Assembly: GCA_018820925.1 (NCBI GenBank) | Contig: JAHJNJ010000035.1 | Location: 1-64,000, forward strand | Source: Gammaproteobacteria bacterium | GTDB lineage: Bacteria; Pseudomonadota; Gammaproteobacteria; Burkholderiales; Gallionellaceae | Length of the DNA stretch: 64,000 nt | Direction of reading: 5' to 3' | Shown: piece after piece, positions 49,968 through 58,749 of the stretch | Layout of the letters: the number at the start of each line of letters is the position of its first letter | How positions within the stretch are numbered: position 1 is the stretch's first letter | Notes under the pieces: model-generated | What the model was told of the DNA's origin: nothing | The model's database searches: none | The model's input: only the letters and a program-made list of their open reading frames with translations | Made by a program: the position numbers and the translations under genes

Positions 49968-51242
49968 TCAGAACGTCACCAGGAAATACAAGTTTGCACT
50001 CTTGTCGGAAAACTCGTAATTCGCGTAGTTGGAAGTGCGCGTGGAATGTTGCAGCGACAGGTTGAAATTCAATGCTCGGTCCGGCGCCCATCCAATACCG
50101 AATTCTTGCGATTGGTAGACATCGCTGCGGGCAAGCGTGTTGGCCACTACCGGGTTGCGGAAATCCGTATTGCTGCGCAGTATCGATATATAAAGGTTTG
50201 CTTTCGGACTGGCCTGCCAGCCGGGCGAGATCGACACTGTGTCGGTAACATAGTAACTGCTGGCCGTATCAAACCAGCTGCTGATCCTTCTGTTCATCGC
50301 CACGTTCAGATAAGTCTTGCCGGTGGCACCCCATGCATATTTGAGGCCCCGTTCCATCCCGCTGTAGTCGCGTTGGGAAAATACCGGATATTGACGCTTG
50401 ATGTTTTTCAGGTTGCCGCTCAGGACGGACTTTCCCGTAACTTGCCAATTGACCAGGATCTCCTGCTGCTTTTCCGTATATTCGGTATCGATTTGCGCCA
50501 CATAGTACAGTCCCGCATTGCGATAGCTTCCGCGGATAGTGCGCGACATCAGCGTGACCCAATTCCCGCCGGACGGATCGTATTTCAGGCCCCATTCTTT
50601 TGTATTGGTTCGATAACTCAAACTGTTGGCAGTAGTCACACTGCTGGTTGAGTCTTCTCTGGCGATGCCCAGCAGCAGATGCCAGTTGCTCTGGAACCAC
50701 CAATCCGCGGTCAGGCGGGGAGTGGAGATGGTTTTAAGGTTGCGGCTATTGGTCAGGACATCGGCAAAACTGTACAAGGTCTGGGTCCGGTTTTCGCTCA
50801 ATGTGCCGTGCAATTTCGAACCCGGACTCCAATTCCACGCGGCGTAATAGGCGGTGTCGTTATAGTTGAGAGCTGAAAATGTGCGGTATTTATTGTTGGT
50901 CCCTTTGGCTCTAAGCAACAATTCCTGGTTGGCGTATTTTTTATCCAGGTCAATGCCCAGCGATAACTGTTGAATACGATCCGACTTGCCCGGTGTCCCG
51001 AGCCACAATTGAGGATCAGCCCAGGAAGGCAAACGGTATATGTTGCTGTCGTAATAGTAGCCCGCTGAAGCAGTGTAATTCACGGTGTCGAACTGGTCGG
51101 CAAAAACGGGCGGGCCAAACAGCAAAACCAGTAATCCAACCCCGCTTCCCGGAATGATTTTTATGGCGACCGTTCTGGACAAACAAGGACTCACACCTAC
51201 TCCCGGCTTCATGCGCAAAAATGCAGCCAAGCAGTCTGCCAT
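49968..51242 (-). CDS. epsL: EpsL-family outer-membrane beta-barrel protein
   Basis: This protein of about 424 aa has a signal-like segment (GSGVGLLVLLFGPPVFADQ) and then a continuous series of amphipathic beta strands with aromatic ends (YTASAGYYYDSNIYRLPSW, YYAAWNWSPGSKLHGTLSENRTQ, ADWWFQSNWHLLLGIARE), closing with NLYFLVTF, a terminal Phe as in outer-membrane barrels. This matches EpsL, the putative barrel of XrtB loci that may conduct EPS through the outer membrane. The start is uncertain (51242, the ATG at 51212, or a GTG near 51194 with GGGAG upstream). It follows the subtilase gene on the same strand by 67 bp. Confidence 0.85.
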   Translation of the reverse strand: MADCLAAFLRMKPGVGVSPCLSRTVAIKIIPGSGVGLLVLLFGPPVFADQFDTVNYTASAGYYYDSNIYRLPSWADPQLWLGTPGKSDRIQQLSLGIDLDKKYANQELLLRAKGTNNKYRTFSALNYNDTAYYAAWNWSPGSKLHGTLSENRTQTLYSFADVLTNSRNLKTISTPRLTADWWFQSNWHLLLGIAREDSTSSVTTANSLSYRTNTKEWGLKYDPSGGNWVTLMSRTIRGSYRNAGLYYVAQIDTEYTEKQQEILVNWQVTGKSVLSGNLKNIKRQYPVFSQRDYSGMERGLKYAWGATGKTYLNVAMNRRISSWFDTASSYYVTDTVSISPGWQASPKANLYISILRSNTDFRNPVVANTLARSDVYQSQEFGIGWAPDRALNFNLSLQHSTRTSNYANYEFSDKSANLYFLVTF

Positions 51243-51309
51243 CCTTTCATGAACGATTGATGAACCCTGTTAACCTGATGGATGAACAAGATAAGGCAAC
51301 CGTCTGGTG

Positions 51310-53478
51310 TCACACGTTGCTGTAATTGTCCGAGCTTTTTCTGCGGGCGACTATCGCCATACCACCCAATATGCTCGCCAGCAGCAATTGTCCCCACCAG
51401 GGCAAAACCGGCACATCGTTCTCGTTGTTGTCGATGATGGCCACCTGTATCGTTGCCGCGCCGTTCGCCGCCACCGGATCGGGAACATCGGATGAGACGC
51501 TGGCTGCAAGCGTTTCAATCGTCACACCGTCGCCCCACAACAATTGAATCGACAGGATGGCACTTCCGCTACTCGCGATATCGCCCGAGTTACAGGTAAC
51601 GGTTGCGCCAGTGGCCGAGCATCCGGCTGGTCCCGCAACGAAACCGGTTCCACCGGGAAGCGTCAGGGTGGCGACGACGTTTGTGGCAGTTTGCGGCCCC
51701 GCGTTGGTTATGGTCAGCGTGTAGGTGGCCGTGCTAGCGGGGGATACATTGCCTGGTCCCGCCAGGTTTAACGACAGGTTTGCCGCTGCTGCCGTATTCA
51801 AACTCCAATTCAACACAGCGTCGCCGGCCGCAGCATTGAAGCCGTCGATGGCAATTTCATATTCCGTCCCGGCTTGTGCCTGAAACAACAGGCCGCTCGT
51901 GTTACCGGACGAGCCGTCGTTGTCATTTGCGGCAATCTGCAGCAGTGCGCTGACTCCCGTTCCGGTGTAAACCCCCAGCAGGGAATCAAACCCGCTGCCG
52001 TGAGTATTCAAACTGACTTGTCCGCCAGCGGGCGCAGTCCATTTCCACCAGACCGAAGCTCCGCCGCTGTTCCCGGCATGATTGGACTCCCCTGTTTCCC
52101 TGGTGGCCAGCATACTCGTCCCGCTTGTAGTGCCTGTGCTTCCACTCAGCAAAACTCGATTGGCGTACGCATCATTTGCGGGTCTTGCTGCTTCGAGCAA
52201 GTTCAGGCGCGGCTTGACCACGCCGTTGCGTGCATCGGTCACCGGCGTGCCGCTGTCGATCAGACGCGTTTGCGCCTGGACCAGCGTTTCGGCGGGAAAA
52301 GTCGAACGCAGAACCGCGAGCGCACCTGCCACATGCGGACTGGCCTGCGACGTGCCGCCCATGGTGAAACCTGCAGCGGTAATCAGCGCGCCCGGTGCCA
52401 GCATGGTCAGGAAACTCGCGCTGTCGGAAAAGCACGTCACCTTGTCCGCAGCTGTCGTCGCATCGGAACAGAGCGTGCTGCCCCAGTTGATCGCGCCGAT
52501 ATTTGCATCATAGACGGCGCCCACCGAGACCACCCCGGGAGTACAGGCCGGCTTGCCCAGCCCATTCGTGTAAGTCTCGTTACCGGCAGATGCAACCACA
52601 GACATCCCCGCATTGATCACATTGGTCAACGGCGTCGCAAAAGGATTGCCGCTGGCGCACGGCGCTGTATTCAGGCTGCCATCCCCCAGGCTCATGTTGA
52701 CTGCCACGATGTTATTTGCCACGCGGTTGGCAATTGCCCAGTTGAGCGCCGAAAGGATGTCCGAAAAATTGGCCGAAGTGCCCGAGAACGCATCGAGCAT
52801 CGCAATGCGGGTATCGGGTGCGATGCCCAGCACGATCGCCGCGACATTGGTGCCGTGGCCAGTGTTCGTTGACCCTGTCCCGAACTGAAGTGAGGCGACG
52901 ACATGGCAAGCGGCCGGGATTCCGGGTGCGGTACACGAACCAAATGCTGCGCCGGTATAGTCGATGCCGTCATCGATCACCGCCACCGTCGTTCCATTCC
53001 CGCGCTCCCCGACTGCGGCCACCGTTGGCTGATTGACCAATGGCAGACTTTGCGCGAGCACATGGTGGGCTTTTCCATCCTCGTACAAGGCCTTGATGCC
53101 GGGCCGGGATGCCAGCGAATTCAGGGCTGCAAGCGATTGGACATGCTTGAACGACATGGGAAGATGACTGTAGTCTTTCTTGTCCTGAATTTCCGGGAAC
53201 CTCAATGCACTGTCGACTTGCTGTTTGAGAATACGGTACTGGACGGCCTTGTAGGCAAGAATCGAAGCGTCATCCCGGTGTCCCGGTGCGAGCTTGCGTC
53301 GTTTGCCGGCTTCTTGTTCGACGGCTGAAGACTCATACTCCACGATCACATCAACCGCCTGGCCGGCCTGCAGGCGATTAACCGCATTTGCCGGAACAAT
53401 TGCCGCAGCGGAAGCCATCTGAAAGCAGATCAGGCAACCGAGGGAGATCAATAACCGACTGACGCGGAGTTTGGCCAC
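51310..53478 (-). CDS. S8 (subtilisin-like) serine peptidase with IPTL-CTERM tail
   Basis: This 722-aa secreted protease starts at GTG 53478. It has a signal peptide (LLISLGCLICFQMASAAA), a propeptide-like region, and the subtilase triad in order: Asp in VAVIDDGIDYTG, His in NTGHGTNVAAIV, and Ser in GTSQASPHVAGALAVL. A pre-peptidase C-terminal-type domain follows (WWKWTAPAGGQVSLNTHGSGFDSLLGVYTG), then a DUF11-like domain (LAGPGNVSPASTATYTLTITNAGP) and an IPTL-type tail (VPVLPWWGQLLLASILGGMAIVARRK). XrtH at 15.6 kb is the likely sorting enzyme. It is the only protease next to the EPS locus and may process surface proteins. Palindrome site H lies 89 bp upstream. Confidence 0.92.
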   Translation of the reverse strand: MAKLRVSRLLISLGCLICFQMASAAAIVPANAVNRLQAGQAVDVIVEYESSAVEQEAGKRRKLAPGHRDDASILAYKAVQYRILKQQVDSALRFPEIQDKKDYSHLPMSFKHVQSLAALNSLASRPGIKALYEDGKAHHVLAQSLPLVNQPTVAAVGERGNGTTVAVIDDGIDYTGAAFGSCTAPGIPAACHVVASLQFGTGSTNTGHGTNVAAIVLGIAPDTRIAMLDAFSGTSANFSDILSALNWAIANRVANNIVAVNMSLGDGSLNTAPCASGNPFATPLTNVINAGMSVVASAGNETYTNGLGKPACTPGVVSVGAVYDANIGAINWGSTLCSDATTAADKVTCFSDSASFLTMLAPGALITAAGFTMGGTSQASPHVAGALAVLRSTFPAETLVQAQTRLIDSGTPVTDARNGVVKPRLNLLEAARPANDAYANRVLLSGSTGTTSGTSMLATRETGESNHAGNSGGASVWWKWTAPAGGQVSLNTHGSGFDSLLGVYTGTGVSALLQIAANDNDGSSGNTSGLLFQAQAGTEYEIAIDGFNAAAGDAVLNWSLNTAAAANLSLNLAGPGNVSPASTATYTLTITNAGPQTATNVVATLTLPGGTGFVAGPAGCSATGATVTCNSGDIASSGSAILSIQLLWGDGVTIETLAASVSSDVPDPVAANGAATIQVAIIDNNENDVPVLPWWGQLLLASILGGMAIVARRKSSDNYSNV

Positions 53479-53516
53479 AAAGATATATCTTCGGATGGAT
53501 GGTTGGGTAATCCACC

Positions 53517-53582
53517 ATTATCGTCCGGCGAATATAACCAGAGCATTACATCGTCAGTTGTTTTGCTGGTCCTGGCGGACTA
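53517..53582 (-). promoter_or_regulatory. degenerate 7-2-7 palindrome (site H) with good -10 hexamer
   Basis: The plus-strand sequence TGGTCCTGGCGGACTA matches the motif at 12 of 16 positions. GATAAT starts 45 nt downstream on the minus strand, toward the subtilase start. The rest of the gap 53479-54094 shows no gene; the two ORFs listed there lack supporting features. Confidence 0.5.
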
Positions 53583-54094
53583 TTAAGTGTCACACGGATG
53601 AAACAGGATCAATTCAGGATGCTTGTGCCTGGCAGCGTTTCCCGAATCGGGTCTGCGGGATTATTTTGAAAAAACAACCTGCGTTCGCCTCTCATGTTGA
53701 TGGTGCTTTTCGCAAGTCTGTTGCCGGTCATGCATTTCGGAGGGAATTATGCTGGCGGCGATGGATCGGAGCGGCTTTCTGCAGGGCGGCGTGCACTTCG
53801 TAACAGTCTTGGTGGCTGCAACTGCCGGCAGTTCAGCTTCGGAATACGCAACAAAAGCACGGGGCGATTCGAAATGTTTTCTACTCAAAGCGAAATATTC
53901 ATTTCCCCTGTCATGTATCTGACACGTCTATTTTGTATTGTTGCCAGATGGCGGTACTGTTTCCTGGCCGAGGTCAATGTCGAGCGTTCGCAACCCTATC
54001 ATTTGCTTTGCCGCAGCTTTGTGCATCGCAGGAAGAAAATCCTGCATCCACGCCCTGTACGGGTTCCCGCTCCCGATATCACTTTGGAGTTTAA

Positions 54095-55135
54095 ATGAAT
54101 AATAAGTATCTGCATTTAACCCCCGGCAATAAATCGGAGAGTCCTTCTGTACGGCAATTATGCAAATATCAGTCACCCGTTGAGGAAAATGCGACCTGCC
54201 TGGAAGTGCTTGATCATTTTCTCGCCGACGTAAAACTCTATGCTTTGCCGGTCGTGAACAACAACAACATCCCGTCCTGCATCATCAACAGGCATCTTTT
54301 TGTCGAGTATTTCTCAAGAAAATATATCCCGGAGATTCACGGAAAAAAGCCGGTATTACAGTTTTTGAAAGATGACTTGACTGAAGGATTGGCGGTTTTT
54401 CCCGGAGCGGCACCGATCATCGTCGATGAATCAACCTCCATTGACGATGTCGCGCAAATGATCATCGGCGCCGGAATGCAGCACATGGTGACCGGGTTTA
54501 TCGTTACCGCAGATGGCGCATATCTGGGCATTGCCAATGGCCACGATCTGCTTCATGAAATCACACAGCGCAAGCAGGCCGACCTGTATTTCCTGGCGCA
54601 CTACGACCACCTGACCGGAATACCCAATCGCATGCTGTTTGGCGACCGCCTGATGCAGGCCTGTCGCGAAGCTTTGCGCAACAACACCCTGGTGGGGCTG
54701 CTGTTTGTCGATGTCGATCGCTTCAAGCAGGTCAATGACTCCCACGGACACAGTTTCGGCGATTTGCTTTTGTGCGCTGTCTCCGGTCGTCTGCAGTCCT
54801 GCGCGCGCGAGGCAGATACCATCGCCCGCCTGGGCGGTGATGAGTTTGCCATTCTGATGGACAACCTGAAAGATGCAGAGGATCCGAAGATCGTTGCACA
54901 GAGAATCGTCACTTCGATGCAGAAACCACTGCATATTTCCGGGCGCATGCTGTCGGTCTCCGTCAGCATCGGCATCGCCATCTACCCGAAGGACGCCGCC
55001 GATGTCGCCCTCCTGCTTGCCAAAGCCGATACTGCCATGTACGAGGCAAAATCAAGGGGACGAAATGGCTTTCACATCTACACTCCCGGCCTTTCAGTTT
55101 ACGACGACTCGCAAATGTCATTAAACCGGGCTTAG
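54095..55135 (+). CDS. diguanylate cyclase with N-terminal CBS-like region
   Basis: From the ATG at 54095 (GGAG 5 nt upstream) the 346-aa product has an N-terminal half with two CBS-like segments (PVEENATCLEVLDHFLADVKLYALPVVNNN and IIVDESTSIDDVAQMIIGAGMQHMVTGFIVTADGAYLGIANGHDLL). A GGDEF domain begins at LAHYDHLTGIPNR. The active site is intact (ARLGGDEFAIL), and the RxxD inhibitory site (READ) stands five residues before it, so it should make c-di-GMP with product feedback. No membrane segment is seen, so it is cytoplasmic. Its product could act on the riboswitch at 4.4 kb. It is unlinked in strand to the EPS genes. Confidence 0.93.
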   Translation: MNNKYLHLTPGNKSESPSVRQLCKYQSPVEENATCLEVLDHFLADVKLYALPVVNNNNIPSCIINRHLFVEYFSRKYIPEIHGKKPVLQFLKDDLTEGLAVFPGAAPIIVDESTSIDDVAQMIIGAGMQHMVTGFIVTADGAYLGIANGHDLLHEITQRKQADLYFLAHYDHLTGIPNRMLFGDRLMQACREALRNNTLVGLLFVDVDRFKQVNDSHGHSFGDLLLCAVSGRLQSCAREADTIARLGGDEFAILMDNLKDAEDPKIVAQRIVTSMQKPLHISGRMLSVSVSIGIAIYPKDAADVALLLAKADTAMYEAKSRGRNGFHIYTPGLSVYDDSQMSLNRA

Positions 55136-55306
55136 GAGTTCAGCCGGCAACATTGAAATTCTTCACTACCGGCGCACCAATAAAGGTCTGATTCAGCCCT
55201 CACCGAGCATCCGGAAATCGCACTGGCTTGTCAGGGGACTAGCCGCCACCTCATGTTTGTAACAAATTTGAAACAGTAAAACTCTAAAGTCGGGGAAGGG
55301 GGTGGT

Positions 55307-55975
55307 ATGCAACAAAAGGCACACACTTTTACAAAATTCGATGACGATTTAAATTCAATCCGTGCGCACATTCTGGAAATGGGCAAGCTGGTTGAAAGTC
55401 AGTTCAGTCAATCGTTGCTGGCATTTTTTGAAGCAAACACCGCTATTGCGCATCAAGTAGTTGACCAGGACTATTCTGTCGACCAGATGGAAATGCGAAT
55501 TGACAGCCTTTGCGTAATCGCCATCGCACGCCAACAACCGGCCGCATGTGATCTGCAGTCGATCATTATCTCCACGAAGATCGTGATGCTTCTGGAACAT
55601 GTCGGAGACGAGGCGAAAAAAATAGCGCTTATCGTGGAGCAACTTGCCCGCCAGAAGCTCATGACAAGCCCGCACATCCAGGGGATTCGTCTTGCCGCAC
55701 AATTGGCACAGCAAAAACTGGCCGAAGTTATTGACAGTTTTGCCCGCCTCGACAGCTTTACCGCTTACAAATTGCTTGGCTCTGAGGATTTGATCAATGA
55801 GATGTTTAACAATATCTCAAGAGACTTGATCCAATCCATGACCGACGACCCGCGCACCATCTCCTCTTCATTGGCAATTTTATTCGTGGCAAAAGCAATT
55901 GAACGAATAGGAAATAATATTAAGGATATTTCAAAGCTGGTAATTGACGCTTCAAACAGGTATGGCGAAATCTAG
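55307..55975 (+). CDS. phoU: PhoU-family phosphate signalling regulator
   Basis: This 222-aa protein is all alpha-helical with two PhoU repeats. The first has FDDDLNSIRAHILEMGKLVESQFSQSLLAFFEANTAIAHQVVDQDYSVDQMEMRID and the metal-binding EHVGDEAKKIA. The second has AIERIGNNIKDISKLVIDA. PhoU proteins adjust phosphate uptake and Pho regulon signalling. It is followed by pstS after 90 bp, but no pstCAB genes are present; an IS element lies directly behind pstS. A ribosome-binding site (GGGGAAGGGGG) precedes the ATG. Confidence 0.93.
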   Translation: MQQKAHTFTKFDDDLNSIRAHILEMGKLVESQFSQSLLAFFEANTAIAHQVVDQDYSVDQMEMRIDSLCVIAIARQQPAACDLQSIIISTKIVMLLEHVGDEAKKIALIVEQLARQKLMTSPHIQGIRLAAQLAQQKLAEVIDSFARLDSFTAYKLLGSEDLINEMFNNISRDLIQSMTDDPRTISSSLAILFVAKAIERIGNNIKDISKLVIDASNRYGEI

Positions 55976-56065
55976 TTCGCGTCATCGCCAGTCCTGTTTT
56001 GCCGGCCTGTAGCAGGCCGCAATACAGAAAGTACGCGACAACCCTATTGTTATGGGAAATTTGAC

Positions 56066-57109
56066 ATGATCAACCTGAATCGACTTCTCCGTTACATCAG
56101 TCTCTCCGTGGCACTGCTGTCTGCCGGTTATGTATCCGCCGCCGACATCACGGGTGCTGGCGCAACCTTCCCCTACCCCGTCTACTCCAAGTGGGCAAAT
56201 GCCTACAAAACAGAAACTGGCACAGGCGTGAATTACCAACCCATCGGGTCTTCCAACGGCCTCAAGCAAATCCAGTCCAGAACTGTGGATTTCGCCGCAA
56301 CTGACGCACCACTGAAAGAGAATGAATTGGAATCGGCCGGTCTGGTCCAGTTCCCTGTAATAATTGGAGGTGTGGTGCCAGTGGTCAACGTCAATGGAGT
56401 CGAACCTGGCAAACTGAAGTTGAACGGTACCATCCTGGCCGATATCTTTCTGGGCAAAATCACCAAGTGGAATGATTGGCGTATTGCTGCCGATAACCCC
56501 GGAGTCGCTCTGCCGGATGAAGCAATCACCGTGATTCACCGCTCCGATGGCTCAGGCACCACTTTCATCTTTACCTCCTACCTTGCCCAAGTAAGTCCGG
56601 AATGGAAAAAAAGCGTAGGGGTTGGCAAGGAGGTGTACTGGCCAACAGGTACCGGAGGCAAAGGAAACGAAGGCGTCACCGCGTACGTTCAGCGCATCAG
56701 AAATTCCATCGGTTACGTGGAATATGCCTACGCCTTGCAGAACAAGCTAACCTTTACCCAAATGAGGAATCGCGATGGTCATTTTGTCATGCCTGACTAT
56801 GCCAGTTTCAATGCCGCTGCCAACGCACGCTCGGACACCGGCAAAGGTTTCTACGAAATTCTGCCCAACGAATCGGGCAAGGATAGCTGGCCTATAACTG
56901 GCGCCACCTTCGTCCTGATTTACAAATCTCAGGAAAAACCGGTAAATGCCACAAGAGTATTGGAATTTTTCGATTGGGCATTCACCAACGGCGATAAGTT
57001 GGCTTCCGATCTGGACTATGTGCCGCTACCGGCCAACCTGAAAATGCAAATCCGCAACGCCTGGAAAACACAAATAAAGGACACCTCAGGCAATTCTCTT
57101 TGGAAATAA
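56066..57109 (+). CDS. pstS: phosphate ABC transporter substrate-binding protein PstS
   Basis: This 347-aa periplasmic phosphate-binding protein has a signal peptide (LLRYISLSVALLSAGYVSAAD) and the canonical motifs GAGATFPYPVYSKWANAYKTETG, YQPIGSSNGLKQIQSRTVDFAATDAPL, TILADIFLGKITKWNDWRI and HRSDGSGTTFIFTSYLAQVSPEWK; SDGSGT forms the phosphate site. The C-terminus is complete. Its stop codon (TAA) is directly followed by the left end of the IS element, where pstC would be expected. Whether the transporter genes are elsewhere cannot be seen. Confidence 0.96.
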   Translation: MINLNRLLRYISLSVALLSAGYVSAADITGAGATFPYPVYSKWANAYKTETGTGVNYQPIGSSNGLKQIQSRTVDFAATDAPLKENELESAGLVQFPVIIGGVVPVVNVNGVEPGKLKLNGTILADIFLGKITKWNDWRIAADNPGVALPDEAITVIHRSDGSGTTFIFTSYLAQVSPEWKKSVGVGKEVYWPTGTGGKGNEGVTAYVQRIRNSIGYVEYAYALQNKLTFTQMRNRDGHFVMPDYASFNAAANARSDTGKGFYEILPNESGKDSWPITGATFVLIYKSQEKPVNATRVLEFFDWAFTNGDKLASDLDYVPLPANLKMQIRNAWKTQIKDTSGNSLWK

Positions 57110-58289
57110 GTTAAGGAATCTCTGATTAAGTCCCGAACGATTTCGATTCATAATGTCAGAAGCGAAGATCGAACAAACGGAACCGAACGATGAAACAAAC
57201 AACGCTCTCTGCAGGCAACTTTGATCTCTACGGCAAGACGACGCGACGTGCGAAGTTTCAGGCCGAGATGGATCGGGTCGTGCCATGGTCTGCCTGTGTG
57301 CATTGATCGAACCGGTCTACCCCAAAGCCGGAAATGGGTGCCCGCCGGTTGGTCTTGAGCGCATGTTGCGCATCTACTTTCTGCAGAACTGGTTCAACCT
57401 CTCCGACCCCGCCGTGGAAGAAGCCCTTTACGACTCCGTCTCCATGCGTGAATTCGTCGGCATCGACCTGGGGCGGGAAGGAACTCCGGACGAAACCACC
57501 GTGTGCAAGTTCCGCCACCTGCTGGAAGAGCATGAACTGGGCCGTCGCCTGTTCGAGGAAGTGGGGCGTCATCTGCAAACCCATGGGATGAAGGTATCGA
57601 CCGGCACCATCGTGGACGCGACGATCATCAATGCGCCGTCCTCGACCAAGAATCAGGACAAGGCGCGCGACCCGGAGATGCACCAGACCAAGAAGGGTAA
57701 CCAGTGGTACTTTGGCATGAAGGCGCACATCGGTGTGGACAGCAAGACCAGGCTGATTCACTCGATAGTTGCCACGCCCGCCAACGAGCATGACAAGCAC
57801 AGCATCCCCGACCTGCTGCACGGAAACGAGCGGCGGGTGTACGGCGACTCGGCCTATTCCAGCCAAAAGGAGTTGATCGCCCAGGCCGCACCCAAGGCGC
57901 GCGACTTCACCAACCAGAAGGGGTTTCGTAACAGAGGGCTCACCGAACGGGAACAGGCGAAGAACAGTAGAAAGTCGAGTGCGCGCGCCAAGGTTGAACA
58001 TGCCTTCCTCATCATCAAGCGCATCTTCGGCTTCGCCAAGGTCAGCTATCGCGGCATGATGAAGAACGGCAATCGTCTGTTCGTCGTGGCGGCACTGGCA
58101 AATCTGTTCATGGCGCGACATCATTTGTTGCGACTTCAGCAGGGAAGGTGCGTCTGATGAACGGGGAATCGACCGGAAGGGGCGGCGAAATGACCCTTGC
58201 CAGAGCAATTTCCAGCCGATTCGAATATCCACAGCAGAATGTGAGCGCGTCGTTCTCATTTGTTGTTACTTATTCAGACCTTCCTTAAC
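57110..58289 (+). mobile_element. IS5-family insertion sequence
   Basis: The ends are imperfect inverted repeats: GTTAAGGAATCTCTGATTAAGT on the left and, complemented, GTTAAGGAAGGTCTGAATAAGT on the right, 1180 bp apart. TTAA at both borders could be a target duplication or part of the repeats. A transposase gene of the IS5 family fills the inside. Insertion directly after the pstS stop codon left pstS intact. Confidence 0.85.
57190..58157 (+). pseudogene. IS5-family transposase, frameshifted
   Basis: Translation from the ATG at 57190 gives MKQTTLSAGNFDLYGKTTRRAKFQAEMDRVVPWSA, then runs to a stop after CVH. The remainder (CALIEPVYPKAGNG...) continues in another frame from about 57290. Adding one C in GCCTGTG would restore WSALCALIEPVYPK, the usual reading. 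Downstream the DDE elements are present (DATIINAPSS, VYGDSAYSS, KVEHAFLIIKRIFG). A single-base loss probably inactivated the element; a sequencing error is the alternative. Confidence 0.82.
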
Positions 58290-58749
58290 CGAGTGTCATG
58301 AAGCCCTGACTCCATTTATACAAATGTCCGCAGCGGCGAAAACAGCTACTAAACCGACGCCTCAATCGCTTCTGTGTTCAAATGGTGTAAATGCGGTGGC
58401 ACAGACGCACGTTTATTCCGGTTTGTGCCGCTCGACACCAAGATACAGCCCAACCTGCCCTGCTGAATCTCGCTGAAGAGATTCAGTCGCCCGATTAGAC
58501 CCGCCTTGGATTTACAGATTTCAGCCCTGACTTGACTGAAGCGATTTCGTCACGGTTTTTCCGGTACTTCGCACTGCAACAGCACGGCAAGCCGCGTGCC
58601 ATCAATCAACTTCTCTTCACGAGTTGTTACGAGAAGAAAGGAATACAAACTTTTCGCCTGCCACCGTTTGTTCCGGCCCCATCCAATCGGATTATTTCAT
58701 CCGCAAAGACCGGGGACGGAAAACGGGGTGACGAAAAGTCGAAACACTT
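58290..58749. other. non-coding region between IS element and glucan synthase gene
   Basis: I see no gene here. The only clear structure is a small hairpin (GAATCTC-GCTGAA-GAGATTC near 58470). The short ORFs at 58532 and 58596 have no recognisable features and overlap each other. Confidence 0.5.

Noticed and set aside
53694-54098. 134-aa ORF before the diguanylate cyclase gene
   Set aside because: No ribosome-binding site, no recognisable domain, and it overlaps the real start at 54095.
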